Origin: Rhodanobacter sp.
GTDB taxonomy: Bacteria; Pseudomonadota; Gammaproteobacteria; Xanthomonadales; Rhodanobacteraceae
Reading direction: 5' to 3'
DNA length: 64,000 nucleotides
NCBI GenBank assembly: GCA_030148505.1
Contig: JASBTI010000049.1
Location: forward strand, 1 to 64,000
Shown here: piece after piece, positions 9,828 through 20,942 of the stretch
How the letters are laid out: every line of letters starts with the position of its first letter
Numbering within the stretch: position 1 is the first letter of the stretch
Notes under the pieces: model-generated
The model's database searches: none
Told to the model about the DNA's origin: nothing
What the model saw: only the letters and a program-made list of their open reading frames with translations
Position numbers and translations under genes: made by a program

Positions 9828-12800
9828 TCAGTCGCACCACACGCGCGCATTGCGAAACATGCGCATCCACGGCGAGTCCTCGCCCCAGTTGTCTGGATGC
9901 CAGCTCAACTGCACGCTGCGGAATACCCGCTCCGGATGCGGCATCATAATCGTCACCCGCCCCTCGGCCGCGGTAAAGCCGGCCAGGCCACCGGGCGAAC
10001 CGTTCGGATTGAGCGGATAGCTTTCAGTCGGCTTGCCGCGGTTGTCGACAAAACGTACCGTCGCACTCGCCTTGGACGGACTGCAGGCATTGGGGAAGCT
10101 GACCCGGCCTTCGCCGTGGGCTACCGCCACCGGAATGCGTGACCCGCTCATGCCCCTGAAAAACAGGCTTGGCGAATCGAGCACTTCCAGCGTGGCCAGG
10201 CGCCCCTCATACTGCTCCGAGGTGTTGCGCAGGAATTTGGGCCAGTGCTGCGCACCGGGAATCAGCTCCTTCAACTGGGCCATCATCTGGCACCCGTTGC
10301 ACACGCCCAACGCAAATTTGCCGGAATCAGCGAAGAACGCGGTGAACTGCGCCCGCAACATGCCGTTGTAGAGGATTGAGGTCGCCCAACCACGACCGGC
10401 GCCGAGCACATCGCCATAGGAAAAGCCGCCGCACGCCACCAGTCCGCGGAAATCGGCCAGTTGCACGCGTCCACCGGCCAGATCGGACATATGCACGTCG
10501 ACCGCGTCGAAACCGGCGCGGGTAAACGCTGCCGCCATCTCGACCTGGCCGTTGACGCCTTGCTCGCGCAACACCGCCACACGCGGCCGGCTGCCCTTGC
10601 CGATATACGCGGCTGCCACGTCCTGGGCCGGGTCAAAGCTCAGCTTGGGCGTGATGCCGGGATCGGTGTCGTCGCGACGCCAGGCCTGCTCGGCATCGGC
10701 GCTGGCCGGGTTGTCGCGCAGACGTTGCATCGCGTGACTGGTCTCGTTCCATGCCGCGAACAAGGTGCTCCAGTTCCACTTGAACAGCGTCTCGTCGCCA
10801 AGAAACAGCTTGATGCCGAGCTTCTCCTTGGGGCGCCCAACCCGGTGGCTGACGCTGGCCAGACGGTGCTTGACCAGCAGCGCCTCGAAAGCTGCGCGGT
10901 TGGCCTCGGCCACCTGCAGCACCGCACCGAGCTCCTCGTTGAACAAGGCCCGCAGCGTCGCCTCGGCCCAGCCGTCCAGGCGAATCTCCAGCCCGCAATG
11001 CCCGGCGAAGGCCATCTCCAGCAAGGTGGCGATGACACCGCCATCGGAACGGTCGTGATAAGCCAGCAGCAGCCCCGCCGCATTCGCCTCCTGGACCAGC
11101 TCGAACAATCCCTTCAGGCGCGCCGGGTCGTCCAGATCCGGCGGTACGCCGCCGCCACGTCCAAACACCTGGGTCAGCGCCGAGCCGCCCAGACGATCAC
11201 GACCGGCACCCAGATCGATCAGCCAGAGCGCAGACTCGCCGTGATCGAGCCTTAGCTGCGGTGTCAAAGTGCGGCGTACATCGCTGACCCGCGCAAAACC
11301 GGTAATCACCAGCGACACTGGCGATACCGTGCGCTGCGGCGTATCGCCGTCCTGCCAGACGGTCTGCATCGACAGCGAGTCCTTGCCGACCGGTATCGAG
11401 ATGTCCAGCGCGGGGCACAATTCGATGCCCACCGCCTTGACGGCATCGAACAAGGCGGCATCCTCGCCGGGATGGTTCACCGCCGCCATCCAGTTGGCGG
11501 ACAGGCGGATTTCGCCCAGACCATCGATTGCCGCGGCCGCCAGGTTGGTGATCGCCTCGCCGACCGCAAGCCGCGCCGCATCGGCGCTGTTGAGCAGCGC
11601 CACCGGGGCGCGCTCGGCCATGGCCATCGCCTCGCCCTGGTAGCCGTCGAAATCGCCGATGGTGACGGCGCAGTCGGCAACCGGCACCTGCCACGGACCG
11701 ACCATCGGATCACGATGGTTGAGCCCGCCGACGGTGCGATCGCCGATGGTGATCAGGAAGCTCTTGCTGCCCACGGTGGGCAAGCGCAGCACGCGCAGCA
11801 CCGCCTCGTCCATGCCGATGCTGGACAGATCGGGCACCAGGTCGATCCGCGGCTTGATGCGCTTCGCTTCCCGGTGCATCCGTGGCGGCTTGCCGAACAA
11901 TACGTTCATCGGCAGGTCGATCACGCTGAGGCCGCGGCGCGGATCGTTCAGCTTCAGCGTGCGCTCGGCGGTCGCTTCGCCCACCACCGCATACGGGCAA
12001 CGCTCGCGCACGCAGATCGCCTCGAACTCGGCCAATTGCGGCGGAGCTATCGCCACGACATAGCGCTCCTGCGACTCATTGCTCCATACCTGCATCGGCG
12101 ACAGCTGCGGGTCGTCGCAGGGAATCTTCGCCAGATCGATGGTGCCGCCGACGCCGGCGTCGTTGAGCAGCTCCGGAATCGCATTGGACAGGCCGCCCGC
12201 ACCGACGTCATGAATGCTGACGATCGGATTGGTGTCGCCGCGCGCGCAGCAGGCATCGATGACTTCCTGGCAACGTCGCTCCATCTCTGCGTTGTCCCGC
12301 TGTACCGACGCGAAATCCAGCTCTGCACTGGATGCGCCCGATGCCACCGAGGAAGCTGCACCACCACCAAGCCCGATCAGCATCGCCGGGCCGCCAAGCA
12401 CGATGACCTTGTGGCCTGGCTGCAGCGGCCGCTTGAGCACGTGCCCGGCACGCAGGTTGGCCAGGCCGCCGGCGAGCATGATCGGTTTGTCGTAACCGCG
12501 TCGCACGCCGACTTCGCCGGTCTCGTGCTCATAGCTGCGGAAATAGCCGCCCAGACAAGGGCGGCCGAATTCGTTGTTGAATGCGGCGGCCCCCAGCGGG
12601 CCGTCGCGCATGATCTCGAAGGCGCTGGCCATGCGCGGTGGCAACGGACGATCCACTTCCCACGGCTGCGGGTGCCCGGGGATACGCAGGTCGGACACCG
12701 AAAAACCAGTGAGGCCGGCCTTCGGTTTGCCGCCGCGACCGGTGGCGCCTTCGTCACGAATCTCACCGCCGGCACCGGTGGCTGCCCCCGGCCACGGCGC

Positions 12801-13697
12801 GATCGCGGTGGGGTGGTTGTGCGTCTCGACCTTGATCGCATAGTCGATGCGCTCCGGATGTGCGCGCCATACGCCGTCGGCGGGATCGGCGAAGAAACGC
12901 TTGCCGGCGCTGCCCTCGATCACCGCCGCGTTGTCCGAATAGGCGGACAACGTATGTGCCGGCGAACATTGGTGGGTGTGCTTGATCATGCCGAACAAGG
13001 TCTGATCCTGGGCGTCGCCATCCAGCGTCCAGCTTGCATTAAAGACCTTGTGCCGACAATGCTCGGAATTCGCTTGCGCAAACATGAACAGCTCGGCGTC
13101 GGTCGGATCACGCCCCAACTCGGCGTACCGATCCACCAGGTAGTCGATCTCGTCGTTGGCCAGGGCCAGACCCAGTCGGCTGTTGGCCTCGGCCAGTGCC
13201 GCCTGCGGATCGCCGCCCAGCGCTACATGCACCAGCTCCCCCGGTGAGCCCGCCAGGAACAGGCTCTTCGCGTCATCGATGCGGCTCAGCACCGACTGCG
13301 TCATCGCGTCGTGCAGCAACCCCATGACGGCGCCATGCTCGGCGGCGTCGATCGGCGGCAGGCCGCTCACCTGCCAGGCAATGCCACGCTCGACCCGCCG
13401 CAAATCCTTGTCGAAACCGGCGCCATGCAGAATATCGGTGGCCTTGCTCGACCACGGCGAAATCGTACCCAGCCGGGGCACCACCCACAACGTGGCCTGT
13501 TCCGGCACGCTGTCCTTGGCTTCGAGCACGGCCAGCAGTCGTTGGCGCAGCTCGCCTTCGGGCGCAGCAGCGGCATCGATGAAATAGACAAACCACGCCG
13601 CCTGGACACGTACGCCACGATGCAAGGCATCCAGGCTGGCATTGAGGCGTTCGAGACGAAACGGCGAGAGGGCGCTCTGCCCGTCGAGTGCGATCAT
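9828..13697 (-). CDS. purL: Phosphoribosylformylglycinamidine synthase (large, single-chain)
   Basis: Fourth step of purine synthesis: FGAR + ATP + glutamine to FGAM. The 1289-aa length matches the gammaproteobacterial large PurL (about 1295 aa). Visible domains are an N-terminal PurS-like part, a linker, an ATP-binding AIRS-like core with [20 protein letters not shown], a second ATP-grasp-like half ([23 protein letters not shown]) and a C-terminal class I amidotransferase with the nucleophile Cys in [10 protein letters not shown] and a late PHPERVFR His. ATG at 13697. Lies downstream of dsbC on the same strand, 102 bp away. Confidence 0.97.
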   Translation of the reverse strand: MIALDGQSALSPFRLERLNASLDALHRGVRVQAAWFVYFIDAAAAPEGELRQRLLAVLEAKDSVPEQATLWVVPRLGTISPWSSKATDILHGAGFDKDLRRVERGIAWQVSGLPPIDAAEHGAVMGLLHDAMTQSVLSRIDDAKSLFLAGSPGELVHVALGGDPQAALAEANSRLGLALANDEIDYLVDRYAELGRDPTDAELFMFAQANSEHCRHKVFNASWTLDGDAQDQTLFGMIKHTHQCSPAHTLSAYSDNAAVIEGSAGKRFFADPADGVWRAHPERIDYAIKVETHNHPTAIAPWPGAATGAGGEIRDEGATGRGGKPKAGLTGFSVSDLRIPGHPQPWEVDRPLPPRMASAFEIMRDGPLGAAAFNNEFGRPCLGGYFRSYEHETGEVGVRRGYDKPIMLAGGLANLRAGHVLKRPLQPGHKVIVLGGPAMLIGLGGGAASSVASGASSAELDFASVQRDNAEMERRCQEVIDACCARGDTNPIVSIHDVGAGGLSNAIPELLNDAGVGGTIDLAKIPCDDPQLSPMQVWSNESQERYVVAIAPPQLAEFEAICVRERCPYAVVGEATAERTLKLNDPRRGLSVIDLPMNVLFGKPPRMHREAKRIKPRIDLVPDLSSIGMDEAVLRVLRLPTVGSKSFLITIGDRTVGGLNHRDPMVGPWQVPVADCAVTIGDFDGYQGEAMAMAERAPVALLNSADAARLAVGEAITNLAAAAIDGLGEIRLSANWMAAVNHPGEDAALFDAVKAVGIELCPALDISIPVGKDSLSMQTVWQDGDTPQRTVSPVSLVITGFARVSDVRRTLTPQLRLDHGESALWLIDLGAGRDRLGGSALTQVFGRGGGVPPDLDDPARLKGLFELVQEANAAGLLLAYHDRSDGGVIATLLEMAFAGHCGLEIRLDGWAEATLRALFNEELGAVLQVAEANRAAFEALLVKHRLASVSHRVGRPKEKLGIKLFLGDETLFKWNWSTLFAAWNETSHAMQRLRDNPASADAEQAWRRDDTDPGITPKLSFDPAQDVAAAYIGKGSRPRVAVLREQGVNGQVEMAAAFTRAGFDAVDVHMSDLAGGRVQLADFRGLVACGGFSYGDVLGAGRGWATSILYNGMLRAQFTAFFADSGKFALGVCNGCQMMAQLKELIPGAQHWPKFLRNTSEQYEGRLATLEVLDSPSLFFRGMSGSRIPVAVAHGEGRVSFPNACSPSKASATVRFVDNRGKPTESYPLNPNGSPGGLAGFTAAEGRVTIMMPHPERVFRSVQLSWHPDNWGEDSPWMRMFRNARVWCD

Positions 13698-13799
13698 GCG
13701 GGGATACGGCGCTGTGCGAAGGAAACGCGTATTCTAGCGTAATGCTGCATGACGGCATAACCGCACAGTCATCCTGCGGCAACCTGGCTGCCCCCGGCC

Positions 13800-14558
13800 T
13801 CAGTCGCCCTGTTGCAGCGCCTTCAGCAATTGCGCCGGGGTGACGTAACCGCCCAGCGTACGGCCATCGGCGGCAATGATCGTGGGCGTGCCGTTGACCC
13901 CCATCTTCATCCCCACGGCGAACTGCTGTTTGACCGGATTGGCACAACTTGCCGGTTTCGGCGCCTGACCTTGCATCGCCGCGGCCATCGCCGCACGGCG
14001 ATCGCCGGCGCACCATACCGAGACCATCTCGGTATAGGTCGGCGTCGGTCGGCCCGAGATGGTGGTCACGCCTTCGCGCGGCCAGGCCAGATATTCCACC
14101 GCGATCCCCGCCTTGTTGAACGCGGCCACATGTTTGTGCAATTCCCGGCAAAAGCCGCAGTTGACGTCGGTGAATACGCTGATGGTGTATTTAGGGTGCG
14201 CCGGGGCGAAGACGATCCGCTCGGAGGCGGGCAGCGTCGCCAACTCGGCCTTGCGAAAACGCGCCCAGGCCGCCTTGCTGAGGTTGTGCTTGCTGCGCAG
14301 ATCCAGCAGATCACCGTTCATCAGATAGTTGCCATCGGCGCTGACGTACATCAACTGTCCGGCGGCAATCACCTGATAAAAACCCGGCAGCGGCGCCACC
14401 CGGATCGAGTCGACCTCGACCTTGGCCGCCAAACGGGCGACCGCCTGACGCACCATCTTCTCGGCAGCCGGCGTCACACCCTGACCGATGATCGGCGTGG
14501 CCGCCGCGGCAAATCCCCAGGCGGCCAGGCATAGCAGCAACAGGCATTTCTTCAACAT
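13800..14558 (-). CDS. dsbC: Thiol:disulfide interchange protein DsbC
   Basis: Periplasmic disulfide isomerase. 252 aa with a signal peptide (MLKKCLLLLCLAAWGFAAAA), an N-terminal dimerisation region and a thioredoxin fold with active site C134-G-F-C137 (CGYC in E. coli). A second Cys pair (WCAGD and SCANP) matches the structural disulfide of DsbC. The cis-proline loop is NGTPTII. The frame extends to 14630, but the ATG at 14558 starts the signal peptide. It lies 79 bp downstream of xerD, an arrangement common in this bacterial group. Confidence 0.93.
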   Translation of the reverse strand: MLKKCLLLLCLAAWGFAAAATPIIGQGVTPAAEKMVRQAVARLAAKVEVDSIRVAPLPGFYQVIAAGQLMYVSADGNYLMNGDLLDLRSKHNLSKAAWARFRKAELATLPASERIVFAPAHPKYTISVFTDVNCGFCRELHKHVAAFNKAGIAVEYLAWPREGVTTISGRPTPTYTEMVSVWCAGDRRAAMAAAMQGQAPKPASCANPVKQQFAVGMKMGVNGTPTIIAADGRTLGGYVTPAQLLKALQQGD

Positions 14559-14637
14559 TTGCAATCTCACTCGATGGTGTCCTTCGGCGCAACCGCCGTG
14601 AAACGACGCCATTCTCGCATGACGGGCCACGTCACTC

Positions 14638-15555
14638 TCAGCCGCGCGGATGATGCTGTGCGTGCAGGCGTTTGAGGCCTTCTTTCGCCACCAGGGTGTA
14701 GATCTGCGTGGTGCTCAGCGAGCTGTGGCCGAGCAGCATCTGCAGGGCGCGCAGGTCGGCGCCATGATTGAGCAGATGGGTGGCGAACGAGTGCCGCAGT
14801 ACGTGCGGCGAAATTCGCTTCGGATTGATGCCGACCTTCAGCGCGTAGCGCTTCACCAGCGTCCAGAACATCTGCCGGGTCATGCCTTCGCCACGCTGGC
14901 TTAGGAACAGCGCCGCCGGTTGGCGACCCTTCGCCAGCGCTGGCCGGGCGGCAATCAGATAGTTGCCGATATGCTCCAACGCCACATCGCCAACCGGCAC
15001 CAGCCGGTCCTTGCCACCCTTACCGGTCACCCGCAGCACACCTTGGCGCGTATTCAACGCGGCCAGCGGCAACTCGATCAGCTCGGACACTCGCAGGCCG
15101 GAGGCATACATCAGTTCGAGCATCGCGCGGTCGCGCAAACCCAGCGTGGTGCCGGTATCCGGCGCATCGAGCAAGCCCTCGATCTCGCGCTCGGCGAGTG
15201 CCTTGGGCAGACTGCGCGGCAGCCGGGGGCGTTCGATCAACAAAGTGGGATCGACGAAGCCGGGCTCGTCGCGGATCACGAAAGCATAGTAGCGGCGGAA
15301 CGTCGATTGGCGCCGGGCGACCGAACGGATCGCTGCCGGCTGTCGCCCGTGATACGCCGAGATATCCTCGCGCCGCGCGCTGCGCAAGCTACGGCCCTGC
15401 TGCGCCAGCCATCCAGCCAGCGCCTCCAGGTCGCGCCGGTAGGCTTCGAGCGTACGATCCGCCAGGCCGTCCTCGGACCACACGCGCTCCAAGAACGCGG
15501 CGATGCTCAAGCGGTCGGCTTCGGCGATACTGGCGGGATGCGCATCCTTCTTCAT
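14638..15555 (-). CDS. xerD: Site-specific tyrosine recombinase XerD
   Basis: Resolves chromosome dimers at dif with XerC. About 305 aa: an N-terminal SAM-like core-binding domain (LERVWSEDGLADRTLEAYRRD) and a catalytic domain with Arg in ASGLRVSEL, Lys in TGKGGKDR, HVLRHSFATHLL, LGHSSLSTTQIY and the nucleophile Tyr in the last motif. The frame reaches 15603; I chose the ATG at 15555 because the sequence before it is unconserved. Starts diverge from the RDD gene with only 50 bp between them. Confidence 0.93.
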   Translation of the reverse strand: MKKDAHPASIAEADRLSIAAFLERVWSEDGLADRTLEAYRRDLEALAGWLAQQGRSLRSARREDISAYHGRQPAAIRSVARRQSTFRRYYAFVIRDEPGFVDPTLLIERPRLPRSLPKALAEREIEGLLDAPDTGTTLGLRDRAMLELMYASGLRVSELIELPLAALNTRQGVLRVTGKGGKDRLVPVGDVALEHIGNYLIAARPALAKGRQPAALFLSQRGEGMTRQMFWTLVKRYALKVGINPKRISPHVLRHSFATHLLNHGADLRALQMLLGHSSLSTTQIYTLVAKEGLKRLHAQHHPRG

Positions 15556-15605
15556 GCACCCGATGCTGGCCATTGCGCGCGCGCGACGCAAGCTGCCGTT
15601 CACCC

Positions 15606-16109
15606 ATGCCGATGATTCCAGCCGCCGCGACCCTGCCCTGCCCGTTGTGGCGACGCCTGCTCGCCCTCGTCTACGACCTGCTGATCGTGGTGGCGCTGGT
15701 CATGGTTGTCGGCCTGTTGTGCCAACTGGCCACCGGTGGCCGTTTGATCAGCACCGGCGCAAAAACCGTGATCCCGATCTGGTATCAGGCGTTGCAAGCC
15801 CTGGTGGTGGCCGCCTACTTCATCAGTGCATGGCGCCATGGCGGACAGACCCTGGGCATGCGGCCGTGGCGGATCCGGGTCACCCGCACCGATGGCGGCA
15901 CGCCGTCGCTGCGGCAGGCACTGATCCGCGTACTGGTCGCGGCAGCACCCCTGCTGCTGCTGGCACTGGCGCCGGCACTCGGTCTGCAGACCGTATTGTG
16001 GACCCTGCTCGCGGTGTGGGCTGGCGAGTTTGCCACTGCACTGTTCGATCCGCGCCGACGCGCCTTGCATGACATGGTTGCCGCCACCGAAATCCGTCTG
16101 CTCGACTGA
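15606..16109 (+). CDS. RDD family membrane protein
   Basis: 167 aa with three main hydrophobic segments (about 16-42, 58-75 and 108-140). RDD hallmarks are WRRLLALVYDLL near the N-terminus, GQTLGMRPWRIRV in the middle and RRRALHDMVAAT near the C-terminus. Function unknown; some members act in ion exchange. A downstream ATG (15612) is equally possible as start. Divergent from xerD. Confidence 0.82.
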   Translation: MPMIPAAATLPCPLWRRLLALVYDLLIVVALVMVVGLLCQLATGGRLISTGAKTVIPIWYQALQALVVAAYFISAWRHGGQTLGMRPWRIRVTRTDGGTPSLRQALIRVLVAAAPLLLLALAPALGLQTVLWTLLAVWAGEFATALFDPRRRALHDMVAATEIRLLD

Positions 16110-16460
16110 TTTCACGCCTTGCCAAGCTCGGTCACGATTCGATCGAACCCAGCTCGAACCCGAGCCTGCTGCCTACCCCAGCGACCACGCGCTGATTCGT
16201 GCCAATCGGGGTTTCTTCTTAAGAGGTGCTGTGGGGCCACGCTCGGCTGATCGGGCCGGACCGCTTCAACACCTGGCCGCTGCTTGCCGTTCGCGCCGCA
16301 TCGATTCGAGGTGGCGCCGTTCGCCGCTGCCCTCGCAGGGCAGCGTTTTCGCCGACAGCAGCCGTAACGTGCAGCATCGCCGGCTTTTGCCGCATCGCAA
16401 CACAGCTTGTCCGATCGGCGCTAAGATGGATGGATAACTGGCAACGGATCAGACCCACCG
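16110..16460. other. Intergenic region without a recognised gene
   Basis: 351 bp between the RDD gene and phaZ. No conserved frame is seen. It presumably carries the phaZ promoter, but no convincing -35/-10 pair with normal spacing was found. A TAAGAT at about 16421 has no matching -35. Confidence 0.5.
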
Positions 16461-17711
16461 ATGCTCTATCAAATTCATGAATGGCAACGCTCTTTCCTCG
16501 GCCCGCTGAGTTATTTCGCGCAGGCCAGCGCACGTATGCTCAACGACAACAGCAGCCCGTTTGGGCAGCTCCCGGGCGCGCAGCGGATGGCCGCAGGCTA
16601 TGAGTTGATGCACCGCCTGGGCAAGGACTACGAAAAGCCCGAGTTCGGCATCCACAACGCGCTGGCTCATGGGCACGAGATCGCAGTGATCGAGCGGGTT
16701 GCTCTGGAGAAACCGTTTTGCCAGCTGAAGCGCTTCAAGCGCTTCAGCGATAATCCGCAAACCATCGAAAAGATGAAGAGCGACCCGGTAGTGCTGGTGG
16801 TCGCGCCGCTGTCAGGTCATCACGCCACCTTACTGCGCGATACCGTGCGCACGCTGCTGAGCGACCACAAGGTGTACATCACCGACTGGGTCGATGCGCG
16901 TATGGTGCCGGCGGACGAAGGCACCTTCAGCCTCGACGACTACGTCGGGTATGTCGAAGACTTCATCCGTCATATCGGCGCCGAATCGCTGCACGTGATC
17001 TCGGTCTGCCAGCCGACCGTGCCGGTGCTCGCCGCGGTGTCGCTGATGGCTGCACGCGGTGAACCTGTGCCACGCAGCATGACCATGATGGGCGGTCCGA
17101 TCGACCCGCGCAGCAACCCCACCAGCGTCAACAACCTGGCGACCGAGCGGCCGTTGTCTTGGTTCCGTGGCAACCTGATTCACACCGTGCCAAGCAACTA
17201 CCCGGGCGGCGGCCGCGAGGTCTACCCCGGCTTCCTGCAGCATGCCGGATTCATTGCGATGAACCCGAACCGCCACCTCAGCTCGCACTGGGATTTCTAC
17301 CAGGATCTGGTCCGCGGCGATCTCGACGACGCCGCCTCGCACCGCAAGTTCTATGACGAGTACAACGCCGTGCTCGACATGCCTGCGCGCTACTACCTCG
17401 ACACCATCGCCACCGTATTCCAACAGTTTCTGCTGCCACGCGGGCTGTGGGACATCGACGGCGAACGCGTCACTCCGAGCGCAATCACCGGCAGCGCCCT
17501 GCTGACCATCGAGGGCGAACTGGACGACATCTCCGGCCTCGGCCAGACCGAGTCGGCGCATGATCTGTGCAGCAGCATCCCGGCGAAGCGGCGCCAGCAC
17601 AAAGTGATCGAAGGCGCGGGCCATTTCGGCATTTTCAGCGGCAGGCGCTGGCGCGAGACGGTCTATCCGCAAGTGCGCAACTTCATTCGCAAGTTCGACC
17701 ACAACGCCTGA
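16461..17711 (+). CDS. phaZ: Intracellular poly(3-hydroxybutyrate) depolymerase
   Basis: Mobilises stored PHB granules. The 416-aa protein has the intracellular depolymerase form rather than the secreted one: no signal peptide, start MLYQIHEWQRSFLGP. The nucleophile is a Cys in place of Ser (VISVCQPTVPV, C183). Asp355 (GELDDISG) and His388 (GAGHFGIFSG) complete the triad, and these three positions coincide with those I recall for Ralstonia PhaZ. No phaC/phaB/phasin gene is in the window, so the synthesis genes must be elsewhere if present. Confidence 0.93.
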   Translation: MLYQIHEWQRSFLGPLSYFAQASARMLNDNSSPFGQLPGAQRMAAGYELMHRLGKDYEKPEFGIHNALAHGHEIAVIERVALEKPFCQLKRFKRFSDNPQTIEKMKSDPVVLVVAPLSGHHATLLRDTVRTLLSDHKVYITDWVDARMVPADEGTFSLDDYVGYVEDFIRHIGAESLHVISVCQPTVPVLAAVSLMAARGEPVPRSMTMMGGPIDPRSNPTSVNNLATERPLSWFRGNLIHTVPSNYPGGGREVYPGFLQHAGFIAMNPNRHLSSHWDFYQDLVRGDLDDAASHRKFYDEYNAVLDMPARYYLDTIATVFQQFLLPRGLWDIDGERVTPSAITGSALLTIEGELDDISGLGQTESAHDLCSSIPAKRRQHKVIEGAGHFGIFSGRRWRETVYPQVRNFIRKFDHNA

Positions 17712-17766
17712 CCGGTGATGCCGATGCCCTCTCCATCGCCGAGACCACTCACGGCGGGTGTACTGC

Positions 17767-18687
17767 ATGACGCCTGATTACCAGACCATCCTCGATGAAA
17801 TCCGCGACGAGGTGCAGCCGCTGCTCGCACAAGGCCAGGTTGCCGATTACATTCCGCGGCTGGCATGCGTGCCGCGGCAGAAATTCGGCATCGCGGTGGT
17901 CACGCTCGATGGCCAGCTGTACCGCGCCGGTGATGCCGGCGAAGCCTTTTCGGTGCAAAGCATTTCCAAGGTCTACACGCTGACCCTGGCGTTGCAGTCC
18001 ATCGGTGACAAGCTGTGGCGCCGGGTTGGCCGGGAGCCTTCCGGCAACGCCTTCAACTCGCTGGTGCAGTTGGAACTGGAGCATGGCCTGCCGCGCAATC
18101 CATTCATCAATGCCGGTGCATTGGTCGTGGCAGACGTGGTACTGGGGGCGCTAGCCGAACCCCGTAGGGAATTGCTGGCCACGGTGCGCCGCTGGACCGA
18201 CAACTCTGCGCTGCAGGACGATCCGGAAGTAGCGAGGTCGGAGCAGGCGAACGGTTTCCGCAATGCGGCGCTGGCCAATTTCATCCGCAGCTTCGGCAAC
18301 CTCGAGCATGCCATCGACGACGTACTCGGCTTTTATTTCTACCAGTGCTCGCTGGCAATGAGTTGCGAGGATCTCGCGCGCGGCTTCCTGTTTCTCGCCA
18401 ACCGGGGACGCTGTCCATGGACGGGCGAGCGGATTCTGTCTCCCGATCAGGCCAAGCGGATCAATGCGCTGATGCTGACCTGCGGCACCTACGACGCGGC
18501 CGGCGACTTCGCCTACCACGTCGGCATTCCGAGCAAGAGCGGCGTCGGTGGTGGCATCGTCGCGGTGATTCCCGAGCGTCTGGCGGTGGCGGTCTGGTCA
18601 CCGGCACTGAATGCCAAGGGCAATTCACTGGCCGGCAGTGCCGCACTGGAACGTTTCACTACGAAGACCGGGCTGTCGATCTTCTGA
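17767..18687 (+). CDS. glsA: Glutaminase (serine-dependent, GlsA type)
   Basis: Hydrolyses glutamine to glutamate and ammonia in the cytoplasm. The 306-aa protein has the beta-lactamase-like fold of this family: SVQSISKVYTL (Ser-x-x-Lys), NPFINAGA, and a C-terminal SGVGGGIVAV. Length fits the E. coli YbaS/YneH family (about 308-310 aa). The ATG at 17767 is preferred over the in-frame GTG at 17758. It follows phaZ by 55 bp on the same strand and converges on the threonine aldolase gene. Confidence 0.94.
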   Translation: MTPDYQTILDEIRDEVQPLLAQGQVADYIPRLACVPRQKFGIAVVTLDGQLYRAGDAGEAFSVQSISKVYTLTLALQSIGDKLWRRVGREPSGNAFNSLVQLELEHGLPRNPFINAGALVVADVVLGALAEPRRELLATVRRWTDNSALQDDPEVARSEQANGFRNAALANFIRSFGNLEHAIDDVLGFYFYQCSLAMSCEDLARGFLFLANRGRCPWTGERILSPDQAKRINALMLTCGTYDAAGDFAYHVGIPSKSGVGGGIVAVIPERLAVAVWSPALNAKGNSLAGSAALERFTTKTGLSIF

Positions 18688-18743
18688 AGCCAAGGGGCAC
18701 TCCTGTCCCATGACCGATTTGGCGGTTGCGCGGCGCGGACCGG

Positions 18744-19760
18744 TCAGTGACCGAAAAACGATGCGAACGCCGCAACCGTACGCTCGATGCCCTCATCGTC
18801 GATATCCAGATGCGTCACCAATCGCAGCGTGGGCAGATAACCGATGCTGATACGAATGTCGGCGGCACGCAGGTGGGTGTCCAGTGCACGCAACTGCTCG
18901 GTGGGCACATCGATGAACACCATATTGGTGTGCTGGCCGAGCAACGTGATGCCAGCGATGCCGCGCAGGCGTTCGGCCAGCGCGGCGGCGCGGCGGTGAT
19001 CGTCGGCCAACCGCTCGACATGATGATCCAGCGCGTACTGGCACGCCGCGGCGAGAATACCGGCTTGGCGCCAACCGCCACCCGCCACCTTGCGCCAGCG
19101 CCGCGCCTTCTCGATCAGCGCCGAGGAACCAAGCAGCACCGAACCCACCGGCGCACCCAGTCCCTTGGACAGGCATACCGACACGCTGTCGAAATGCCGG
19201 GCGATCTCCCGCGCCGGTACGCCAGACACTACAGCGGCATTGAACAGGCGCGCGCCATCCAGATGGATGCCCAAGCCTCGCTCACCAGCGAAGTCATGCG
19301 CGGCCTGCAGGTAGTCGAGGGGCAATGCGCGGCCATGCCAGGTGTTTTCCAACGCCAGCAACCGGGTTCGCGCGAAATGCGGATCGACCATCTTGATCGC
19401 GGCCGCCAGCTTGTCCAGTGGCAGGCTGCCATCGACATCGTGGGCGATCGGCTGCGGCTGGATCGATCCGAGCACCGCCGCACCGCCGCCCTCGTACTTG
19501 TAGGTGTGCGCATCCGCGCCGACCAGATACTCGTCGCCACGCTCGCAATGCGACATCAAGGCCAGCAAGTTGGACTGCGTGCCGGTGGGCACGAACAGGC
19601 CCGCCTCGAAACCCAGGTCGTCCGCCAGTCGCCGTTGCAGTGCGTTGACCGTCGGGTCCTCGCCATAGACATCGTCGCCGACCTCGGCGTGCAGCATCGC
19701 CTCCCGCATCGCTGCCGTCGGGCGGGTGACGGTGTCGCTGCGCAAATCGACCGTGGACAT
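18744..19760 (-). CDS. ltaE: Low-specificity L-threonine aldolase
   Basis: PLP enzyme cleaving L-threonine/allo-threonine to glycine and acetaldehyde. 338 aa, fold type I: N-terminal VDLRSDTVTRPTAAMREAM, VGDDVYGEDP, the Asp in GLGIHLDGARLFNAA, and the PLP-binding Lys in SVCLSKGLGAPVGSV. C-terminal SIGYLPTLRLVTHLDI is also typical. It lies 66 bp downstream of lptG on the same strand, so co-transcription is possible though functionally unrelated. Confidence 0.93.
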   Translation of the reverse strand: MSTVDLRSDTVTRPTAAMREAMLHAEVGDDVYGEDPTVNALQRRLADDLGFEAGLFVPTGTQSNLLALMSHCERGDEYLVGADAHTYKYEGGGAAVLGSIQPQPIAHDVDGSLPLDKLAAAIKMVDPHFARTRLLALENTWHGRALPLDYLQAAHDFAGERGLGIHLDGARLFNAAVVSGVPAREIARHFDSVSVCLSKGLGAPVGSVLLGSSALIEKARRWRKVAGGGWRQAGILAAACQYALDHHVERLADDHRRAAALAERLRGIAGITLLGQHTNMVFIDVPTEQLRALDTHLRAADIRISIGYLPTLRLVTHLDIDDEGIERTVAAFASFFGH

Positions 19761-19826
19761 CGAAAGTCTCCTGTAAACATGGTTGGACGAAGGATTGGAT
19801 CGTGGCGTGCCACGGTAATCGAGAGC

Positions 19827-20942
19827 TCAGGCATGCCGCCGGAAATACAGCCAGCCCGCCATGGCCAGCACCACCACCGGCAACAGATTGGCCAATAGCG
19901 GCGGCATACCGTAGACCGTGCCGAAATTCACCATCACCTTCTGTAGAAAATACCAGCCGATCGCCAGCAGCATGCCCAGCAGCATGCGCTTGCCCAGGCC
20001 GCCTGAACGTAACGCGCCGAAAGCGAAGGGCATCGCGCAGAGCACCAGCACCAGTACGTTGAGCGGGTACAGCGCGCGCGCCCAGAATGCCACCGCATAG
20101 CTGCCCGGGCTCTCCCCGTTGCTCTCCAGATAGCGCATGTTCCGCTGCAGGTCGCGCATCGAAAGATAGGGTGGCTGGATTACCGATTGCGCCAATACCT
20201 GCGCATTGAGATTGGTGTGCCATGGCTGGCTGACGGCCGTGGTGGTATGCGTACCCGTGTCATCGAGGACGGTGCTGCGCACGTTGTGCAGCACCCACTG
20301 TCTGCCTTCATGCTCGGCGCTTGCCGCGCGCTGGAAACGGCTGATTTTTCCATCAGGCGTCAGGGTAAACACCCGCACGTCATTCAATTGCACGGTGCTG
20401 ACCCCGGTATGCTGGCTCAGCATCGCCGCCCTGGCATTGATGATGGTGTCGCCGTCACGTGCCCATAACCCACTGCTGCTGGCCATGCCGATGTTGCCGG
20501 CATTGCGGCGCAGTTGCATGGCATGTGCCTGCTGATCGCCCCACGGTGCGGCCGTTTCACCCAGGATCACCACGCCGACAAGCAGTACCGCGACGACACC
20601 GGTGGCCGACATCGCGATCCGCAATCGCGACATCCCCGCCGCACGCAGCGCGGTCAACTCGCCGCTACTGGCCAGGCCGCCGAGGCCGAGCAGTCCGCCA
20701 ATCACCGCCGCGTAGGTGAACATGGTGTACGCGCGGCGCGGCACCGTTACAAGCACGTAGACCACCAGCTTGTCCAGCGTATAACCCCCTCTTCCGACAT
20801 GGCTCAGCTGACGCAGGAACTGAGTCACCGCATCGAACCCGGTCAGCACCAGCCACACCGTCAACAATGAGCCGAACACGCTCAGCGCGACCAGGCGATC
20901 GACCCGTTTGATATTGAGCACGCCGAAGCCAGACGCACTCAT
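19827..20942 (-). CDS. lptG: LPS export ABC transporter permease LptG
   Basis: Inner-membrane permease that, with LptF and the LptB2 ATPase, extracts LPS and passes it to LptC. 371 aa: two N-terminal helices, a coupling region (SSGELTALRAAGMSRLRI), a periplasmic beta-jellyroll (about 135-270) and three C-terminal helices. The frame extends upstream, but the ATG at 20942 overlaps the lptF stop by four bases (ATGA), deciding the start and indicating coupling. Confidence 0.92.
   Translation of the reverse strand: MSASGFGVLNIKRVDRLVALSVFGSLLTVWLVLTGFDAVTQFLRQLSHVGRGGYTLDKLVVYVLVTVPRRAYTMFTYAAVIGGLLGLGGLASSGELTALRAAGMSRLRIAMSATGVVAVLLVGVVILGETAAPWGDQQAHAMQLRRNAGNIGMASSSGLWARDGDTIINARAAMLSQHTGVSTVQLNDVRVFTLTPDGKISRFQRAASAEHEGRQWVLHNVRSTVLDDTGTHTTTAVSQPWHTNLNAQVLAQSVIQPPYLSMRDLQRNMRYLESNGESPGSYAVAFWARALYPLNVLVLVLCAMPFAFGALRSGGLGKRMLLGMLLAIGWYFLQKVMVNFGTVYGMPPLLANLLPVVVLAMAGWLYFRRHA

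Noticed and set aside
11472..13247. 591-codon open frame on the plus strand
   Set aside because: Antisense shadow of purL; composition is Arg/His-rich and it contains no family motif.
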